This document shows positions 23,914 to 32,232 of a stretch of DNA of 64,000 bases, in pieces (the stretch's first letter is position 1; the number at the start of each line of letters is the position of its first letter). The notes beneath the pieces were generated by a model. That model saw nothing but the letters and a program-made list of their open reading frames with translations, was not told where the DNA came from and did no database searches. The position numbers were made by a program, and so were the translations under genes. This DNA comes from Solobacterium sp. (lineage in GTDB: Bacteria > Bacillota_I > Bacilli_A > Erysipelotrichales > Erysipelotrichaceae), in assembly GCA_017404505.1 (NCBI GenBank), contig JAFRCE010000004.1, forward strand, positions 62,001-126,000, given 5' to 3'.

Positions 23914-26280
23914 ATGTACAAGGGACTGACAAAAACAGAAGTCGAAGAGAAGATTTCTCAGGGACTTGTAAACAAAAGCGACCAGCATATGACAAAGTCA
24001 TATGAGGATATCATCCGCAGCAATACGCTGACGTACTTTAATATTGTCAATGCCGTTCTGTTCGCGATCGTTCTGACGACCGGACATATCAAGAACGGCA
24101 TGTTTTTCATTACCATCATCTGCAATGCCCTGATCGGTATCTACCAGGAGATCAAGGCCAAGAAACTGCTGGAGAAGATGGAGATCATGATCACCACGAA
24201 GGTTCCGGTCTGCCGGGACGGGGAATGGCATGACATTCCCATCGAGGAAATCGTGGAAGGGGATCTGGTGCGTCTGGAAAGCGGTCTGCAGATCCCGGCT
24301 GACTGCCTCCTTCTGAACGGTTATCTGGAAGTCGACGAAAGCATGCTGACAGGGGAATCGGAACATGTTTCCCACCGCACGGATGACGAAGTGTCCGCCG
24401 GCACGATCTGCACGGCCGGCAGCGCCGAGGCGAAAGTACTGCGGGTCGGCAGGGCCTGCGCCTCTTCGCAGATCATGGAGGAAGCCCGCAAGTACAGCAA
24501 GGTCAGATCGGAACTGAATGAAAACCTGAACCGTCTGATCCGTATCGTTTCCGTGGCCATCATTCCGGTCGGCCTGATCCTGTTCGCTACGCAGTACTGG
24601 CTGATCGGCCTGATCTGGCAGGATGCCGTTCTGAAAACCGTGGCGGCGGTTGTCGGCATGATCCCGGAAGGGCTTGTCGTTCTGACCAGCATCGCTCTGG
24701 CCGTGTCCACGATGCGGCTTTCCCGCCAGAACGTTCTTGTTCAGGATCTTTTCTCGATCGAATCACTGGCCAGAGTGGACGTGCTCTGTCTTGATAAAAC
24801 CGGCACCCTGACGCAGGGCAGTATGCAGGTCGACGAACTGCGGCCGCTGCTGGATTACCGGAAAAACTACGCGGAGGAAATCCTCTGCAGCTTCATGGCG
24901 GCGGAGGAAAAGCCAAACGCGACGGCCCAGGCCATGACGGAATACTTTGGCAAAGCGGAAGTCTTTCATGTCGATGCCTATCTGCCGTTTTCCAGTGACC
25001 GCAAATACACGGCCGCCCATATCATGGGAGAAGGTACGTTTTATCTCGGGGCTGTCAGTTTTCTGTTTCCGAAAGGCTGTCCGGCCGCCAACCGGTATCT
25101 GAGAGAGTACACCTCACGCGGCTGCCGGGTGCTGGTTCTGGCCAGATCCAGAGCGGACAGCTTCGCAGAGAAAGGTGTGCCGGACGATCTGGATCCGGTG
25201 GCGATGATCGCCATCACCGACGTCCTGCGTGACAACGTCCGGGAAATCATGGCCTATTTCCAGAAACAGGATGTCACGTTGAAAGTCATTTCCGGTGACG
25301 ATCCGGCAACCGTATCCTCACTGGCTCTGCAGGCCGGTATTCCGGACGGCGAACGTTACGTCGATATGTCAGCGGCTTCCGATGATTTCGCCAGCCTGGC
25401 GGAGAATTATACCGTCTTTGGAAGAGTGCGTCCGGATCAGAAGAAATGCCTGGTGGAAGCCATGCGGGCTGCCGGCCATACGGTGGCGATGACCGGTGAC
25501 GGAGTGAATGACGTGCCGGCTTTGAAGACGGCGGATGTCAGCGTGGCCATGGCGGCCGGTTCGCCGGCTGCCAAAGACAGCGCGAATCTCGTTCTGATGG
25601 ACAATGATTTCGCCCATATGCCGCAGATCGTCGATGAAGGAAGAAGGGTGATCAACAACATCTCAAGAGCCGCCTCCATGTATCTGGTGAAGACGGTTTT
25701 CTCCATCCTGCTTTCCGTTTATGTCATCCTGCTCAGACAGGAGTATCCGTTCCTGCCGGTGCATCTGACGCTGATCAGCGCCATCGGCGTCGGCATACCG
25801 ACCTTCCTGCTGCAGCTGGAGCCGAGCTTTGAAAGGGTGAAGGGTGCTTTCTTCCGGCCGGCCTTTCGCAATGCCGTTCCGGCTGCCTTCACGGTATTTG
25901 TGACGGCGATTTTCTGTCTGATCGTCCGGTTTCTCTTCCATATAACCGTGGAACGCTATTACGGCATCTTCGTGGCCCTGACCGGCTTTATCTATCTGTA
26001 TACTCTGTATCGTGTCTACGCGCCGCCGACGAAAATGCGGCTGATCATCATTCCGGCCATGGGCGTTCTTCTCGCATTGCTGCTGATCTTCCTGCCGGAC
26101 CTGTTCAGTGTCCGTTTCGAACTTACCGACCTGATCTTTATCGCTGCCGGCATAGCAGTCATTCCGTTTCTGAACGCCGGCCTTGCCAGGATCTATGACT
26201 GGCTGATCAAGAAACTCTCAGAAAGGAAAGGAGCACCTGATGGAAAGAAAAACCGAGGCGCAGTGGCTTCTGGATCATAA
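23914..26280 (+). CDS. P-type cation-transporting ATPase (CtpE/calcium-type)
   Basis: 788 residues. Phosphorylation motif DKTGTLT with D294, actuator motif LTGESE, hinge MTGDGVNDVPALK, and an ion-binding helix with VVGMIPEGLVVLTSIALA (PEGL, as in calcium and CtpE-type pumps). There are about ten membrane segments in the usual 2+2+6 layout. This subgroup resembles mycobacterial CtpE, reported to move calcium. Specificity here is inferred. There is no obvious ribosome site, so it may depend on translation of the kinase gene just before it. The 3' end overlaps the next gene by 41 bases. Confidence 0.88.
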   Translation: MYKGLTKTEVEEKISQGLVNKSDQHMTKSYEDIIRSNTLTYFNIVNAVLFAIVLTTGHIKNGMFFITIICNALIGIYQEIKAKKLLEKMEIMITTKVPVCRDGEWHDIPIEEIVEGDLVRLESGLQIPADCLLLNGYLEVDESMLTGESEHVSHRTDDEVSAGTICTAGSAEAKVLRVGRACASSQIMEEARKYSKVRSELNENLNRLIRIVSVAIIPVGLILFATQYWLIGLIWQDAVLKTVAAVVGMIPEGLVVLTSIALAVSTMRLSRQNVLVQDLFSIESLARVDVLCLDKTGTLTQGSMQVDELRPLLDYRKNYAEEILCSFMAAEEKPNATAQAMTEYFGKAEVFHVDAYLPFSSDRKYTAAHIMGEGTFYLGAVSFLFPKGCPAANRYLREYTSRGCRVLVLARSRADSFAEKGVPDDLDPVAMIAITDVLRDNVREIMAYFQKQDVTLKVISGDDPATVSSLALQAGIPDGERYVDMSAASDDFASLAENYTVFGRVRPDQKKCLVEAMRAAGHTVAMTGDGVNDVPALKTADVSVAMAAGSPAAKDSANLVLMDNDFAHMPQIVDEGRRVINNISRAASMYLVKTVFSILLSVYVILLRQEYPFLPVHLTLISAIGVGIPTFLLQLEPSFERVKGAFFRPAFRNAVPAAFTVFVTAIFCLIVRFLFHITVERYYGIFVALTGFIYLYTLYRVYAPPTKMRLIIIPAMGVLLALLLIFLPDLFSVRFELTDLIFIAAGIAVIPFLNAGLARIYDWLIKKLSERKGAPDGKKNRGAVASGS

Positions 26281-26785
26281 GCACATCAATTCGATCATGA
26301 TCCACAACCGCAGTGCCGGTCTGCAGAAAATCTACATGTTTCTCGATTTTGACGGTGTTGTCAATGTTTTTGTCACGCCGGATGAGGAAGAATACCAACG
26401 CATTCAGAACGAAGGAAAGTTTGAATTCTTCAGCCGTCCCTGCATCGCGCGTCTCAACCGCTTCGCAAAAGACTTTCCGGTTTCGATCGTGATTTCCTCT
26501 TCCTGGCGCTTCGGCGGCCTGGATTACTGCATGGAATATCTGCGCGAGGGCGGTTTGGCGGAGCATGTCGTCTTTTCCGATACGACCTCACTGGAACTGG
26601 ACGGACCGCGGGAGGAGCTGATCATGGACTATCTTCTCGAACATCCGGACTTCACCGGCTTTATCATTTTCGACGACATTCTGATGACGCATCTGCGGGA
26701 TTATCTGGTGCATACCGATCCCATGATCGGGTGGGACGAAGAACGTGATCAGTGCGCCCGAAAAATAATTCAAAAATTTATGTAG
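26240..26785 (+). CDS. HAD-fold protein of the HAD_SAK type
   Basis: 181 residues. The HAD nucleophile motif is MFLDFDGVVNVF near residue 33, motif II is VISSSWR, and GFIIFDDI with a C-terminal acidic residue gives the metal site. The pattern SSSWR plus a short C1-less core matches the HAD domain described in Swiss-army-knife RNA repair proteins, which act on nucleic-acid phosphates. The real function is not known. A strong AAAGGAG ribosome site within the end of the ATPase gene sets the start and explains the 41-base overlap. Confidence 0.78.
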   Translation: MERKTEAQWLLDHKHINSIMIHNRSAGLQKIYMFLDFDGVVNVFVTPDEEEYQRIQNEGKFEFFSRPCIARLNRFAKDFPVSIVISSSWRFGGLDYCMEYLREGGLAEHVVFSDTTSLELDGPREELIMDYLLEHPDFTGFIIFDDILMTHLRDYLVHTDPMIGWDEERDQCARKIIQKFM

Positions 26786-26811
26786 ATTTTTTTAAAAGAA
26801 TGGTGTATATT
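26783..26811 (+). promoter_or_regulatory. Promoter for tRNA-Leu
   Basis: TAGATT and TATATT separated by 17 bases, 12 bases ahead of the mature tRNA. The -35 is weak. Confidence 0.45.
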
Positions 26812-26823
26812 GATTCATGCAAC

Positions 26824-26908
26824 GCGGATATGGCGGAATTGGCAGACGCGCATGATTCAGGTTCATGTGGGGAGACCCGTGCAGGTTCAACTCCTGTTAT
26901 CCGCACCA
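26824..26908 (+). tRNA. tRNA-Leu, anticodon CAG
   Basis: An 85-base class II tRNA with encoded CCA. The acceptor arms GCGGATA / TATCCGC pair fully, and the D stem GCG / CGC encloses GAATTGGCAGA. The anticodon stem CATGA / TCATG encloses TTCAGGT with CAG as anticodon, reading CTG. The extra arm is GGG-AGA-CCC, and the T arm contains GTTCAACTC. Confidence 0.93.
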
Positions 26909-26913
26909 TTCAG

Positions 26914-26945
26914 ACAGTCTGAGAGATCAGGCTGTTTTCTTTTTT
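26914..26945 (+). terminator. Terminator after tRNA-Leu
   Basis: Stem ACAGTCTGA / TCAGGCTGT (one G-T pair) with a GAGA loop, followed by a long T-rich run. Confidence 0.75.
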
Positions 26946-27031
26946 CTCCTTTCCGGATTGAAACGGGTATAATAGTATCCATCAGGCAGAAAGTGCCGAT
27001 GATTCTGATCCGGCACGGAAGGGAGAAAAGA

Positions 27032-27166
27032 ATGAAGACTTATATTTTCGCGGCTCTGGCGATATTCCTGGTTCTGGGTATTATCAAGAAACTCTGGGGA
27101 CTGGTCAAATTCCTGATCGTGGCTGCTCTCGCTGTGGCTGTTCTGATGTATTTCAATATTATCTGA
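27032..27166 (+). CDS. 44-residue membrane protein
   Basis: Nearly the whole chain is hydrophobic: an N-terminal helix (YIFAALAIFLVLGII), a short basic turn (KKLWGLVK) and a second helix (FLIVAALAVAVLMYF). The ATG at 27032 follows AAGGGAGAAAAG. A longer reading frame starting at 26810 runs through the tRNA and terminator and is rejected. A TATAAT at 26968-26973 is a likely -10. It is followed after 13 bases by another membrane protein and may form a unit with it. I do not recognise a family. Confidence 0.65.
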   Translation: MKTYIFAALAIFLVLGIIKKLWGLVKFLIVAALAVAVLMYFNII

Positions 27167-27179
27167 GGAGAAAAAAGAA

Positions 27180-27662
27180 ATGAGAAAAGTTCGTTCTGCT
27201 CCGTCCGCATTCCTGCTCGCCGGTGCGATCCTGACCGGTATCGGCTGTATTTTCCTGCCGATCGGCATTGGACTCCGGGCGGTTGACGCGTTATTCTTTT
27301 ATGCTTTCGGTGCCGTCGGTGCGGTTCTTCTCGGCGTTGGCCTGGCTCTGCTGTATGTCTGGTACAGCCGCCGCAAGACAGCTGCCTCAGTCGTGGCCGC
27401 CGGCCGTTACGTGATGGCCCGCATTGTCAATATCAGCCGCAATTACAGCGTGACGATCAACGGTGTCAATCCGTATGTGGTCGAGTGCGTCTTCCAGGAT
27501 CCCGATACCGGTATCAGTCATAATTTCCGCAGCGGAGATCTGATGGAAGATCCTTCCGCCAGTCTGAACAGCGACGAGATCCGTGTTTATATCAATCCCG
27601 ACAACCTGGATGAATATTACGTCGATATAGATTCCGTTACGTCCCGGACGGTTTATCACTGA
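27180..27662 (+). CDS. Membrane protein with C-terminal DUF3592-like domain
   Basis: 160 residues with two transmembrane segments (about 9-31 and 38-62), the basic stop-transfer YSRRK, and then a soluble beta-rich domain of about 90 residues (MARIVNISRNYSVTINGVNPYVVECVF ... IRVYINPDNLDEYYVDID), which resembles the DUF3592 type found in bacterial and phage membrane proteins. AGGAGAAAAAAGAA precedes the start. The function is unknown. Confidence 0.68.
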   Translation: MRKVRSAPSAFLLAGAILTGIGCIFLPIGIGLRAVDALFFYAFGAVGAVLLGVGLALLYVWYSRRKTAASVVAAGRYVMARIVNISRNYSVTINGVNPYVVECVFQDPDTGISHNFRSGDLMEDPSASLNSDEIRVYINPDNLDEYYVDIDSVTSRTVYH

Positions 27663-27690
27663 AAAGAAACAGAAATGTTTCTTTTTCTTT
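27662..27690 (+). terminator. Intrinsic terminator
   Basis: Stem AAAAGAAAC / GTTTCTTTT with an AGAAAT loop and a T-rich tail. Confidence 0.65.
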
Positions 27691-27700
27691 CTTGATATTC

Positions 27701-27709
27701 TGCTATACT
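27701..27709 (+). promoter_or_regulatory. Extended -10 promoter for purC
   Basis: TGCTATACT, with a possible but too close TTGATA upstream. About 28 bases before the start codon. Confidence 0.5.
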
Positions 27710-27736
27710 GTCTGTGGCTGAATGGAGGTCATGAAA

Positions 27737-28606
27737 ATGATGGAATACACACCTGTTAAAGAAGGCAAAGTACGTGAGATCTATGACACCGGCGATGCGC
27801 TGATTATGGTCGCAACCGACCGTATCTCGGCATTCGACGTCATTCTGAAAAACACTGTTACGGATAAAGGAAAAGTCCTGACCCAGATGTCCCGTTTCTG
27901 GTTTGAACTGACCAAAGACATCATTAAGAATCATATGATCAGCACCGATGTCAATGACATGCCGGAATTCTTCCGCAACGACAGATTTGCCGGCCGTTCG
28001 ATGCTGTGCACAAAGCTGGAAATGCTGCCGATCGAATGCATCGTCCGCGGTTATATTACCGGCAGCGGCTGGGCAAGCTATGAAAAAGACGGCACCGTCT
28101 GCGGTATCAGACTGCCGGAAGGTCTGAGAAACTGCGACAAACTGCCGGAAGCTATCTACACACCGAGCACCAAGGCGGAGATCGGTGACCACGACGAAAA
28201 TATTTCTTTCGAACGATCCATCGAAGTACTGGAAAAACAGTTCCCGGGCCGCGGCAAAGAACTGGCAGAAAAACTGCGCGATGCGACACTGGCGCTTTAC
28301 CGCAAGTGTGCTGACTATGCCTTAAGCAGAGGTATCATCATTGCCGATACAAAATTCGAATTCGGCCTGGACGAGAACGGTGAACTGGTTCTCGGTGATG
28401 AAGTCCTGACACCGGATTCCAGCCGCTTCTGGCCGCTGGAAGGCTACGAGCCGGGTCATTCCCAGCCGTCGTTTGACAAACAGTTCGTCCGTGACTGGCT
28501 GAAAGCCAATCCGGAAAGCGACTACAATCTGCCGCAGGATGTCATCGACAAGACGATCGCCAAATACAAGGAAGCTTACTTCCTGCTCACAGGCAAAGAA
28601 CTCTGA
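27737..28606 (+). CDS. purC: Phosphoribosylaminoimidazole-succinocarboxamide synthase
   Basis: 289 residues. SAICAR synthase of purine synthesis: [26 protein letters not shown] at the start, [28 protein letters not shown] and [29 protein letters not shown] are standard motifs. GGAGG at 27724-27728 lies eight bases from the ATG at 27737, so that codon is preferred over the in-frame ATGs at 27722 and 27731. No other purine-synthesis gene is adjacent, so it is a single-gene unit here with its own promoter and terminator. Confidence 0.95.
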   Translation: MMEYTPVKEGKVREIYDTGDALIMVATDRISAFDVILKNTVTDKGKVLTQMSRFWFELTKDIIKNHMISTDVNDMPEFFRNDRFAGRSMLCTKLEMLPIECIVRGYITGSGWASYEKDGTVCGIRLPEGLRNCDKLPEAIYTPSTKAEIGDHDENISFERSIEVLEKQFPGRGKELAEKLRDATLALYRKCADYALSRGIIIADTKFEFGLDENGELVLGDEVLTPDSSRFWPLEGYEPGHSQPSFDKQFVRDWLKANPESDYNLPQDVIDKTIAKYKEAYFLLTGKEL

Positions 28607-28632
28607 AACCGGAACTGATCCGGTTTTTTTCA
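28606..28632 (+). terminator. Terminator after purC
   Basis: Stem AAACCGGA / TCCGGTTT with an ACTGA loop and seven Ts, overlapping the stop codon. Confidence 0.85.
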
Positions 28633-28677
28633 TGGAAATATCCTTCGGCGGCGCAATAAAACAGGTGGAGGGACACG

Positions 28678-28983
28678 ATGGAAAAAGAACGAATGGAATT
28701 CAAGAATCTCTGCCGCGGCTATCATGCGCAGAAAAAATGGCTGCGGGAGAAAGGGAACCGGGCCGGCTGTGAAGGCACCGAAGCGATGATCGCGGAGAAT
28801 GTGAAAACCGTGGAAACCACCCTGCAGAAAATCGAAGAGCGGTTCGGACGGTCCGCCCGCCGTATTGTCAGTGGCATGTATGTGGATCATATTTCCCAGA
28901 AGGAGATGGCGGAGCTCTGCGGCATTCCGCTGCGGACCCTGCAGCGCCGCCTGCATACATGGACGGATTTCAGCGGTGAATAG
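28678..28983 (+). CDS. Small helix-turn-helix protein (sigma region 4-like)
   Basis: 101 residues, basic and helical. The C-terminal part has an HTH of the sigma-70 region 4 / phage DUF1492 type: ARRIVSGMYVDHISQKEMAELCGI followed by PLRTLQRRLHTW. The first 60 residues look like a helical hairpin. GGAGGG stands eight bases before the ATG. It overlaps the next gene, which has a related layout, by eight bases. I infer a DNA-binding or RNA-polymerase-associated role. The exact family is not certain. Confidence 0.6.
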   Translation: MEKERMEFKNLCRGYHAQKKWLREKGNRAGCEGTEAMIAENVKTVETTLQKIEERFGRSARRIVSGMYVDHISQKEMAELCGIPLRTLQRRLHTWTDFSGE

Positions 28984-29413
28984 CAGGGAAATCCGGACGG
29001 TCAGACACCGCTGGCGCCGTTATCAGGCGGCTTTGAAGCGCGCGCAGGAGATCCGTGATGAACTGCGGCGCCTGCAGAATTCATACCTGCCCGGTTCCGG
29101 GATCGTTCACGTCAGCCGAAACAGACACTGGGACGGACAGGATGATGTGATCGCGAAAATGACGCGCCAGGAAAACCTGCACAGGGAACTGAAGCAGTGT
29201 GAGACTTTGATTCAGAGTGTCCGCTGCGATATGGAAAAACTGCCGCACGACAGTCAGCGGATCCTGCTTCTTCTGGCCTGGAGCGAGCGTATTCCGCTTG
29301 CCAGTCTGGCGGAAATCTACGGCCTGAGCAGAAGACGCATGCAGGAGATGATCCATGCGGCAGCCATGGAAATCGTGGCGCAGCCGGCGGGTCTTCGCGC
29401 CGGGAAGAGATAG
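28976..29413 (+). CDS. Small helical HTH protein, paired with the preceding gene
   Basis: 145 residues from a GTG in the GTGAATAG overlap. An upstream ATG at 28865 lies well inside the preceding gene. The region VRHRWRRYQAALKRAQEIRDEL is a basic helix, LHRELKQCETLIQSVRCDMEKL is coiled-coil-like, and ILLLLAWSERIPLASLAEIYGLSRRRMQEMIH is a sigma region 4-type HTH. The layout parallels both the gene before it and the one at 35209. It may be of phage origin or belong to the MG284/MPN403 group. Function unknown. Confidence 0.55.
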   Translation: MNSREIRTVRHRWRRYQAALKRAQEIRDELRRLQNSYLPGSGIVHVSRNRHWDGQDDVIAKMTRQENLHRELKQCETLIQSVRCDMEKLPHDSQRILLLLAWSERIPLASLAEIYGLSRRRMQEMIHAAAMEIVAQPAGLRAGKR

Positions 29414-29473
29414 TTCAAATTGTTTTGAAGGGGAAGTTGTTGTAGAGTATTTTTTAAGAAAAGAGGTATCTCT

Positions 29474-30811
29474 ATGACAAAAATGGAACCGATCACGACG
29501 GCTGAGATCGAAGCACTGCGCGAAGCGTATGTGAAAGATGAGAAAGCCAGAGTTGTCAGAAACGCGCTGACCAAAAACGATCTGAATATGATCAGCCGTG
29601 TTTTTGAAGCAGAGGCTGCCAATCCTTTTATTTTCAGCATTGACATCAAAACCATGTCCGCCACCAATCAGATGGCATCCGGCCGCTGCTGGATCTTCTC
29701 GGCGCTCAACGTCATGCGCGAGACGATCGGCAAGAAGTACGGCATCAAGGAATTTGAACTGTCCCAGAACTTCGTCGCTTTCTATGACAAACTCGAAAAG
29801 GCAAACTGGTTCATGGAATGCGTTCTTCAGGAAATCGACAATCCGGTCGGCTCACCGGAAAACAGATTCCTGCTCGACTGGGCAGTCGGCGACGGCGGTC
29901 AGTGGAACATGCTGGCAAGTCTGATCAAAAAATACGGCATCTGCCCGAAGACAGCCATGCCGGAAACATATCAGTCTTCCCATACCAGAACCATGAACGG
30001 CATCCTCAACCAGCGCCTGCGCAGATTCGCCTCAGACGCGAGAAAAGCCGCTGCCGAAGGCAGAAAAGGAGACATCGCCGGTCTGAAGAAAGAAGCACTG
30101 AAAGAGATCTACGGACTGATCGCTTCCTGTTTCGGCCTGCCGCCGAAGTCCTTCACGTTCGAATACTATGACAAGGACGAAAAGCACCATGCCGAATATA
30201 ACGTCACACCGCTGGAATTCTATGAGAAGTATCTCGGCACCGACGTCGACGACTATGTCAGCGTCATCAACGGTCCGACAGCTGACAAGCCATATCACAA
30301 GCTGTATACCGTCAAGTATCTTGGCAACGTCGTCGCCGGCAACCGGGTGGAACTGCTGAACCTGCCGATCGAGGAATTCAAGGAAGCCACCCTGAAACAG
30401 CTGAAGGACGGCGAAGTCGTCTGGTTCGGCTGCGACTGTGGCAAGGACGGCGACCGGGAATCCGGTCTTTGGGATGACGGTCTGTTCGATTACGAAGGCA
30501 CCCTGGATATGCATCTGAATCTGACCAAGGCCGAACAGCTGGACATGCGCCACAGCGCCATGAACCACGCCATGGTCATTACCGGCGTCAATCTTGTCGA
30601 TGACAAACCGACCAGATGGAAGATCGAGAACTCCTGGAGTGACAAGAACGGCCAGAAGGGCTACTACTCCGCAAGTGATTCCTGGTTTGACAAATACATG
30701 TATGTCGTCGCCATCAACAAGAAATATCTTTCCGAAAAAGCCCTCGCTGCTTTGCAGGAAGAACCGACTGTTCTGGAACCGTGGGATCCGTTCGGAACCC
30801 TGGCTGACTGA
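29474..30811 (+). CDS. pepC: Aminopeptidase C (bleomycin hydrolase family, C1B)
   Basis: 445 residues. Papain-like catalytic residues are visible: Cys in NQMASGRCWIFSALN, His in MNHAMVITGVNL and Asn in KIENSWSDKNG. It is a cytoplasmic hexameric aminopeptidase that trims peptides to amino acids. AAGAGG nine bases before the ATG gives the start. It is flanked by a terminator downstream and stands as a single gene. Confidence 0.95.
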   Translation: MTKMEPITTAEIEALREAYVKDEKARVVRNALTKNDLNMISRVFEAEAANPFIFSIDIKTMSATNQMASGRCWIFSALNVMRETIGKKYGIKEFELSQNFVAFYDKLEKANWFMECVLQEIDNPVGSPENRFLLDWAVGDGGQWNMLASLIKKYGICPKTAMPETYQSSHTRTMNGILNQRLRRFASDARKAAAEGRKGDIAGLKKEALKEIYGLIASCFGLPPKSFTFEYYDKDEKHHAEYNVTPLEFYEKYLGTDVDDYVSVINGPTADKPYHKLYTVKYLGNVVAGNRVELLNLPIEEFKEATLKQLKDGEVVWFGCDCGKDGDRESGLWDDGLFDYEGTLDMHLNLTKAEQLDMRHSAMNHAMVITGVNLVDDKPTRWKIENSWSDKNGQKGYYSASDSWFDKYMYVVAINKKYLSEKALAALQEEPTVLEPWDPFGTLAD

Positions 30812-30821
30812 AACATGCCGT

Positions 30822-30851
30822 AAGAGCTGGCAATATGCCCAGCTCTTTTTT
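30822..30851 (+). terminator. Terminator after pepC
   Basis: Stem AAGAGCTGG / CCAGCTCTT with an 8-base loop and a T run. Confidence 0.85.
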
Positions 30852-30874
30852 CATGAAATGAGACACGCTTAGTG

Positions 30875-30880
30875 TATAAT
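30875..30880 (+). promoter_or_regulatory. -10 element for rimO
   Basis: TATAAT preceded directly by TG, 34 bases before the start codon. No clear -35. Confidence 0.5.
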
Positions 30881-30914
30881 TCAGATGAAGTCTGAAGCAG
30901 GCGGGAGTTGGTGT

Positions 30915-32216
30915 ATGAGAATCGGAGTCATTTCACTTGGCTGTGCCAAGAATCTGGTGGATACGGAGAATCTTCTGGGGCTGCTGATCGCGAGCGGCCA
31001 GGAAATCGTCAGGAATTATGATGAGGCGGAAGCCATTATCATCAATACCTGCGGTTTTATTGAGAGCGCCAAGACAGAGGCCATTGAAACCATTCTCGAC
31101 ACCGCGGATCTGAAAGAACAGAATCTGAAGAAACTGATCGTCATGGGCTGCCTGAGTCAGCGCTACAAACCGCAGCTGGAAGAAGAAATGCCGGAAGTGG
31201 ACCGTTTCATCGCCATTGACGAATACCGGGATCTCGGTGCCATTCTTTCCGAAGTACTCGGTGAAAAGATTGCCAACACCTACGGCAAGACACCGCGCGT
31301 TCTCTCCGGCAAGCCATGGATGGCGTATCTCCGGATCGCCGACGGCTGTGACAATAAATGCAGCTACTGCGCCATTCCGCTCATCCGCGGACCGATGCGT
31401 TCCGCCGACGCCGACGAACTGGTCAGCGAAGCGGAGCGACTGGTTGGCATGGGTGTGAAGGAAATCAATCTGATCGCCCAGGACAGTTCCCGCTACGGCT
31501 ATGATCTCGACGGAAAGCTGCATCTCTCTGAACTGCTGAAGAGACTGAACGCCATTAACGGCATTCACTGGATCCGGATCCTGTATCTGTACCCGGATGA
31601 AATACCCGATGATCTGATCATGACCATGAAGGAATGCGAACACGTTCTGCCATATTTTGATATTCCCGTCCAGCACGGCAGTGACCGGATCCTGAAAGCG
31701 ATGAACCGCCGCGGCAGCCGCCAGCTGATCCTTGAAAGATGCCGCCGTATCCGGGAAGAACTGCCGGATGCCGTTCTGCGGACGACGCTGATCTGCGGCT
31801 TCCCCGGGGAAAGCGAAGAAGACCACCAGCTGAATCTTTCGATGATCGAAGAAGCCGGCTGGGATCATCTTGGCGCCTTCACTTATTCAAAGGAAGAAGG
31901 CACGCCGGCATATGACAAAGAAGACGACGTGCCGCCGGAAGTCAAGCAGAGGCGTCTCGAAGAAGTGATGACGCTGCAGGAAAAAATCAGTGCCGCGCGT
32001 CTGAAAGAAAAAATCGGTTCCGTCCAGGAGGTCATGGTTGAAAAATATGACCGGCTGACGGAAATGTATATCGGCCGCAGTGCGTTATATGCACCGGACG
32101 AAGTGGACGGCTGTGTCCGTTTCCACAGCAATGGGGACTATGAACCGGGTGATTTCGTCATGGTCCGCATTACCCGCAGTGCCAGCCACAATCTGATTGG
32201 TGAGGAAATCAGATAA
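30915..32216 (+). CDS. rimO: Ribosomal protein uS12 methylthiotransferase
   Basis: 433 residues. RimO adds a methylthio group to Asp of ribosomal protein uS12. The N-terminal UPF0004 domain has ISLGCAKNLVDTE, INTCGFIESAK and VMGCLSQRY with its three cluster cysteines. The radical SAM motif is CDNKCSYCAIPLIRG, and the C-terminal part is a TRAM-like domain (VMVEKYD ... VRITRSASHNLIGEEI). GGGAG seven bases upstream selects the ATG at 30915 over one ten codons earlier. The next gene follows after 16 bases. Confidence 0.95.
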   Translation: MRIGVISLGCAKNLVDTENLLGLLIASGQEIVRNYDEAEAIIINTCGFIESAKTEAIETILDTADLKEQNLKKLIVMGCLSQRYKPQLEEEMPEVDRFIAIDEYRDLGAILSEVLGEKIANTYGKTPRVLSGKPWMAYLRIADGCDNKCSYCAIPLIRGPMRSADADELVSEAERLVGMGVKEINLIAQDSSRYGYDLDGKLHLSELLKRLNAINGIHWIRILYLYPDEIPDDLIMTMKECEHVLPYFDIPVQHGSDRILKAMNRRGSRQLILERCRRIREELPDAVLRTTLICGFPGESEEDHQLNLSMIEEAGWDHLGAFTYSKEEGTPAYDKEDDVPPEVKQRRLEEVMTLQEKISAARLKEKIGSVQEVMVEKYDRLTEMYIGRSALYAPDEVDGCVRFHSNGDYEPGDFVMVRITRSASHNLIGEEIR

Positions 32217-32232
32217 ACCGAAAGGAAAACCT

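Noticed and set aside
26810-27031. N-terminal extension of the 44-residue membrane protein
   Set aside because: It would translate the tRNA-Leu gene and its terminator. The inner ATG at 27032 has a good ribosome site.
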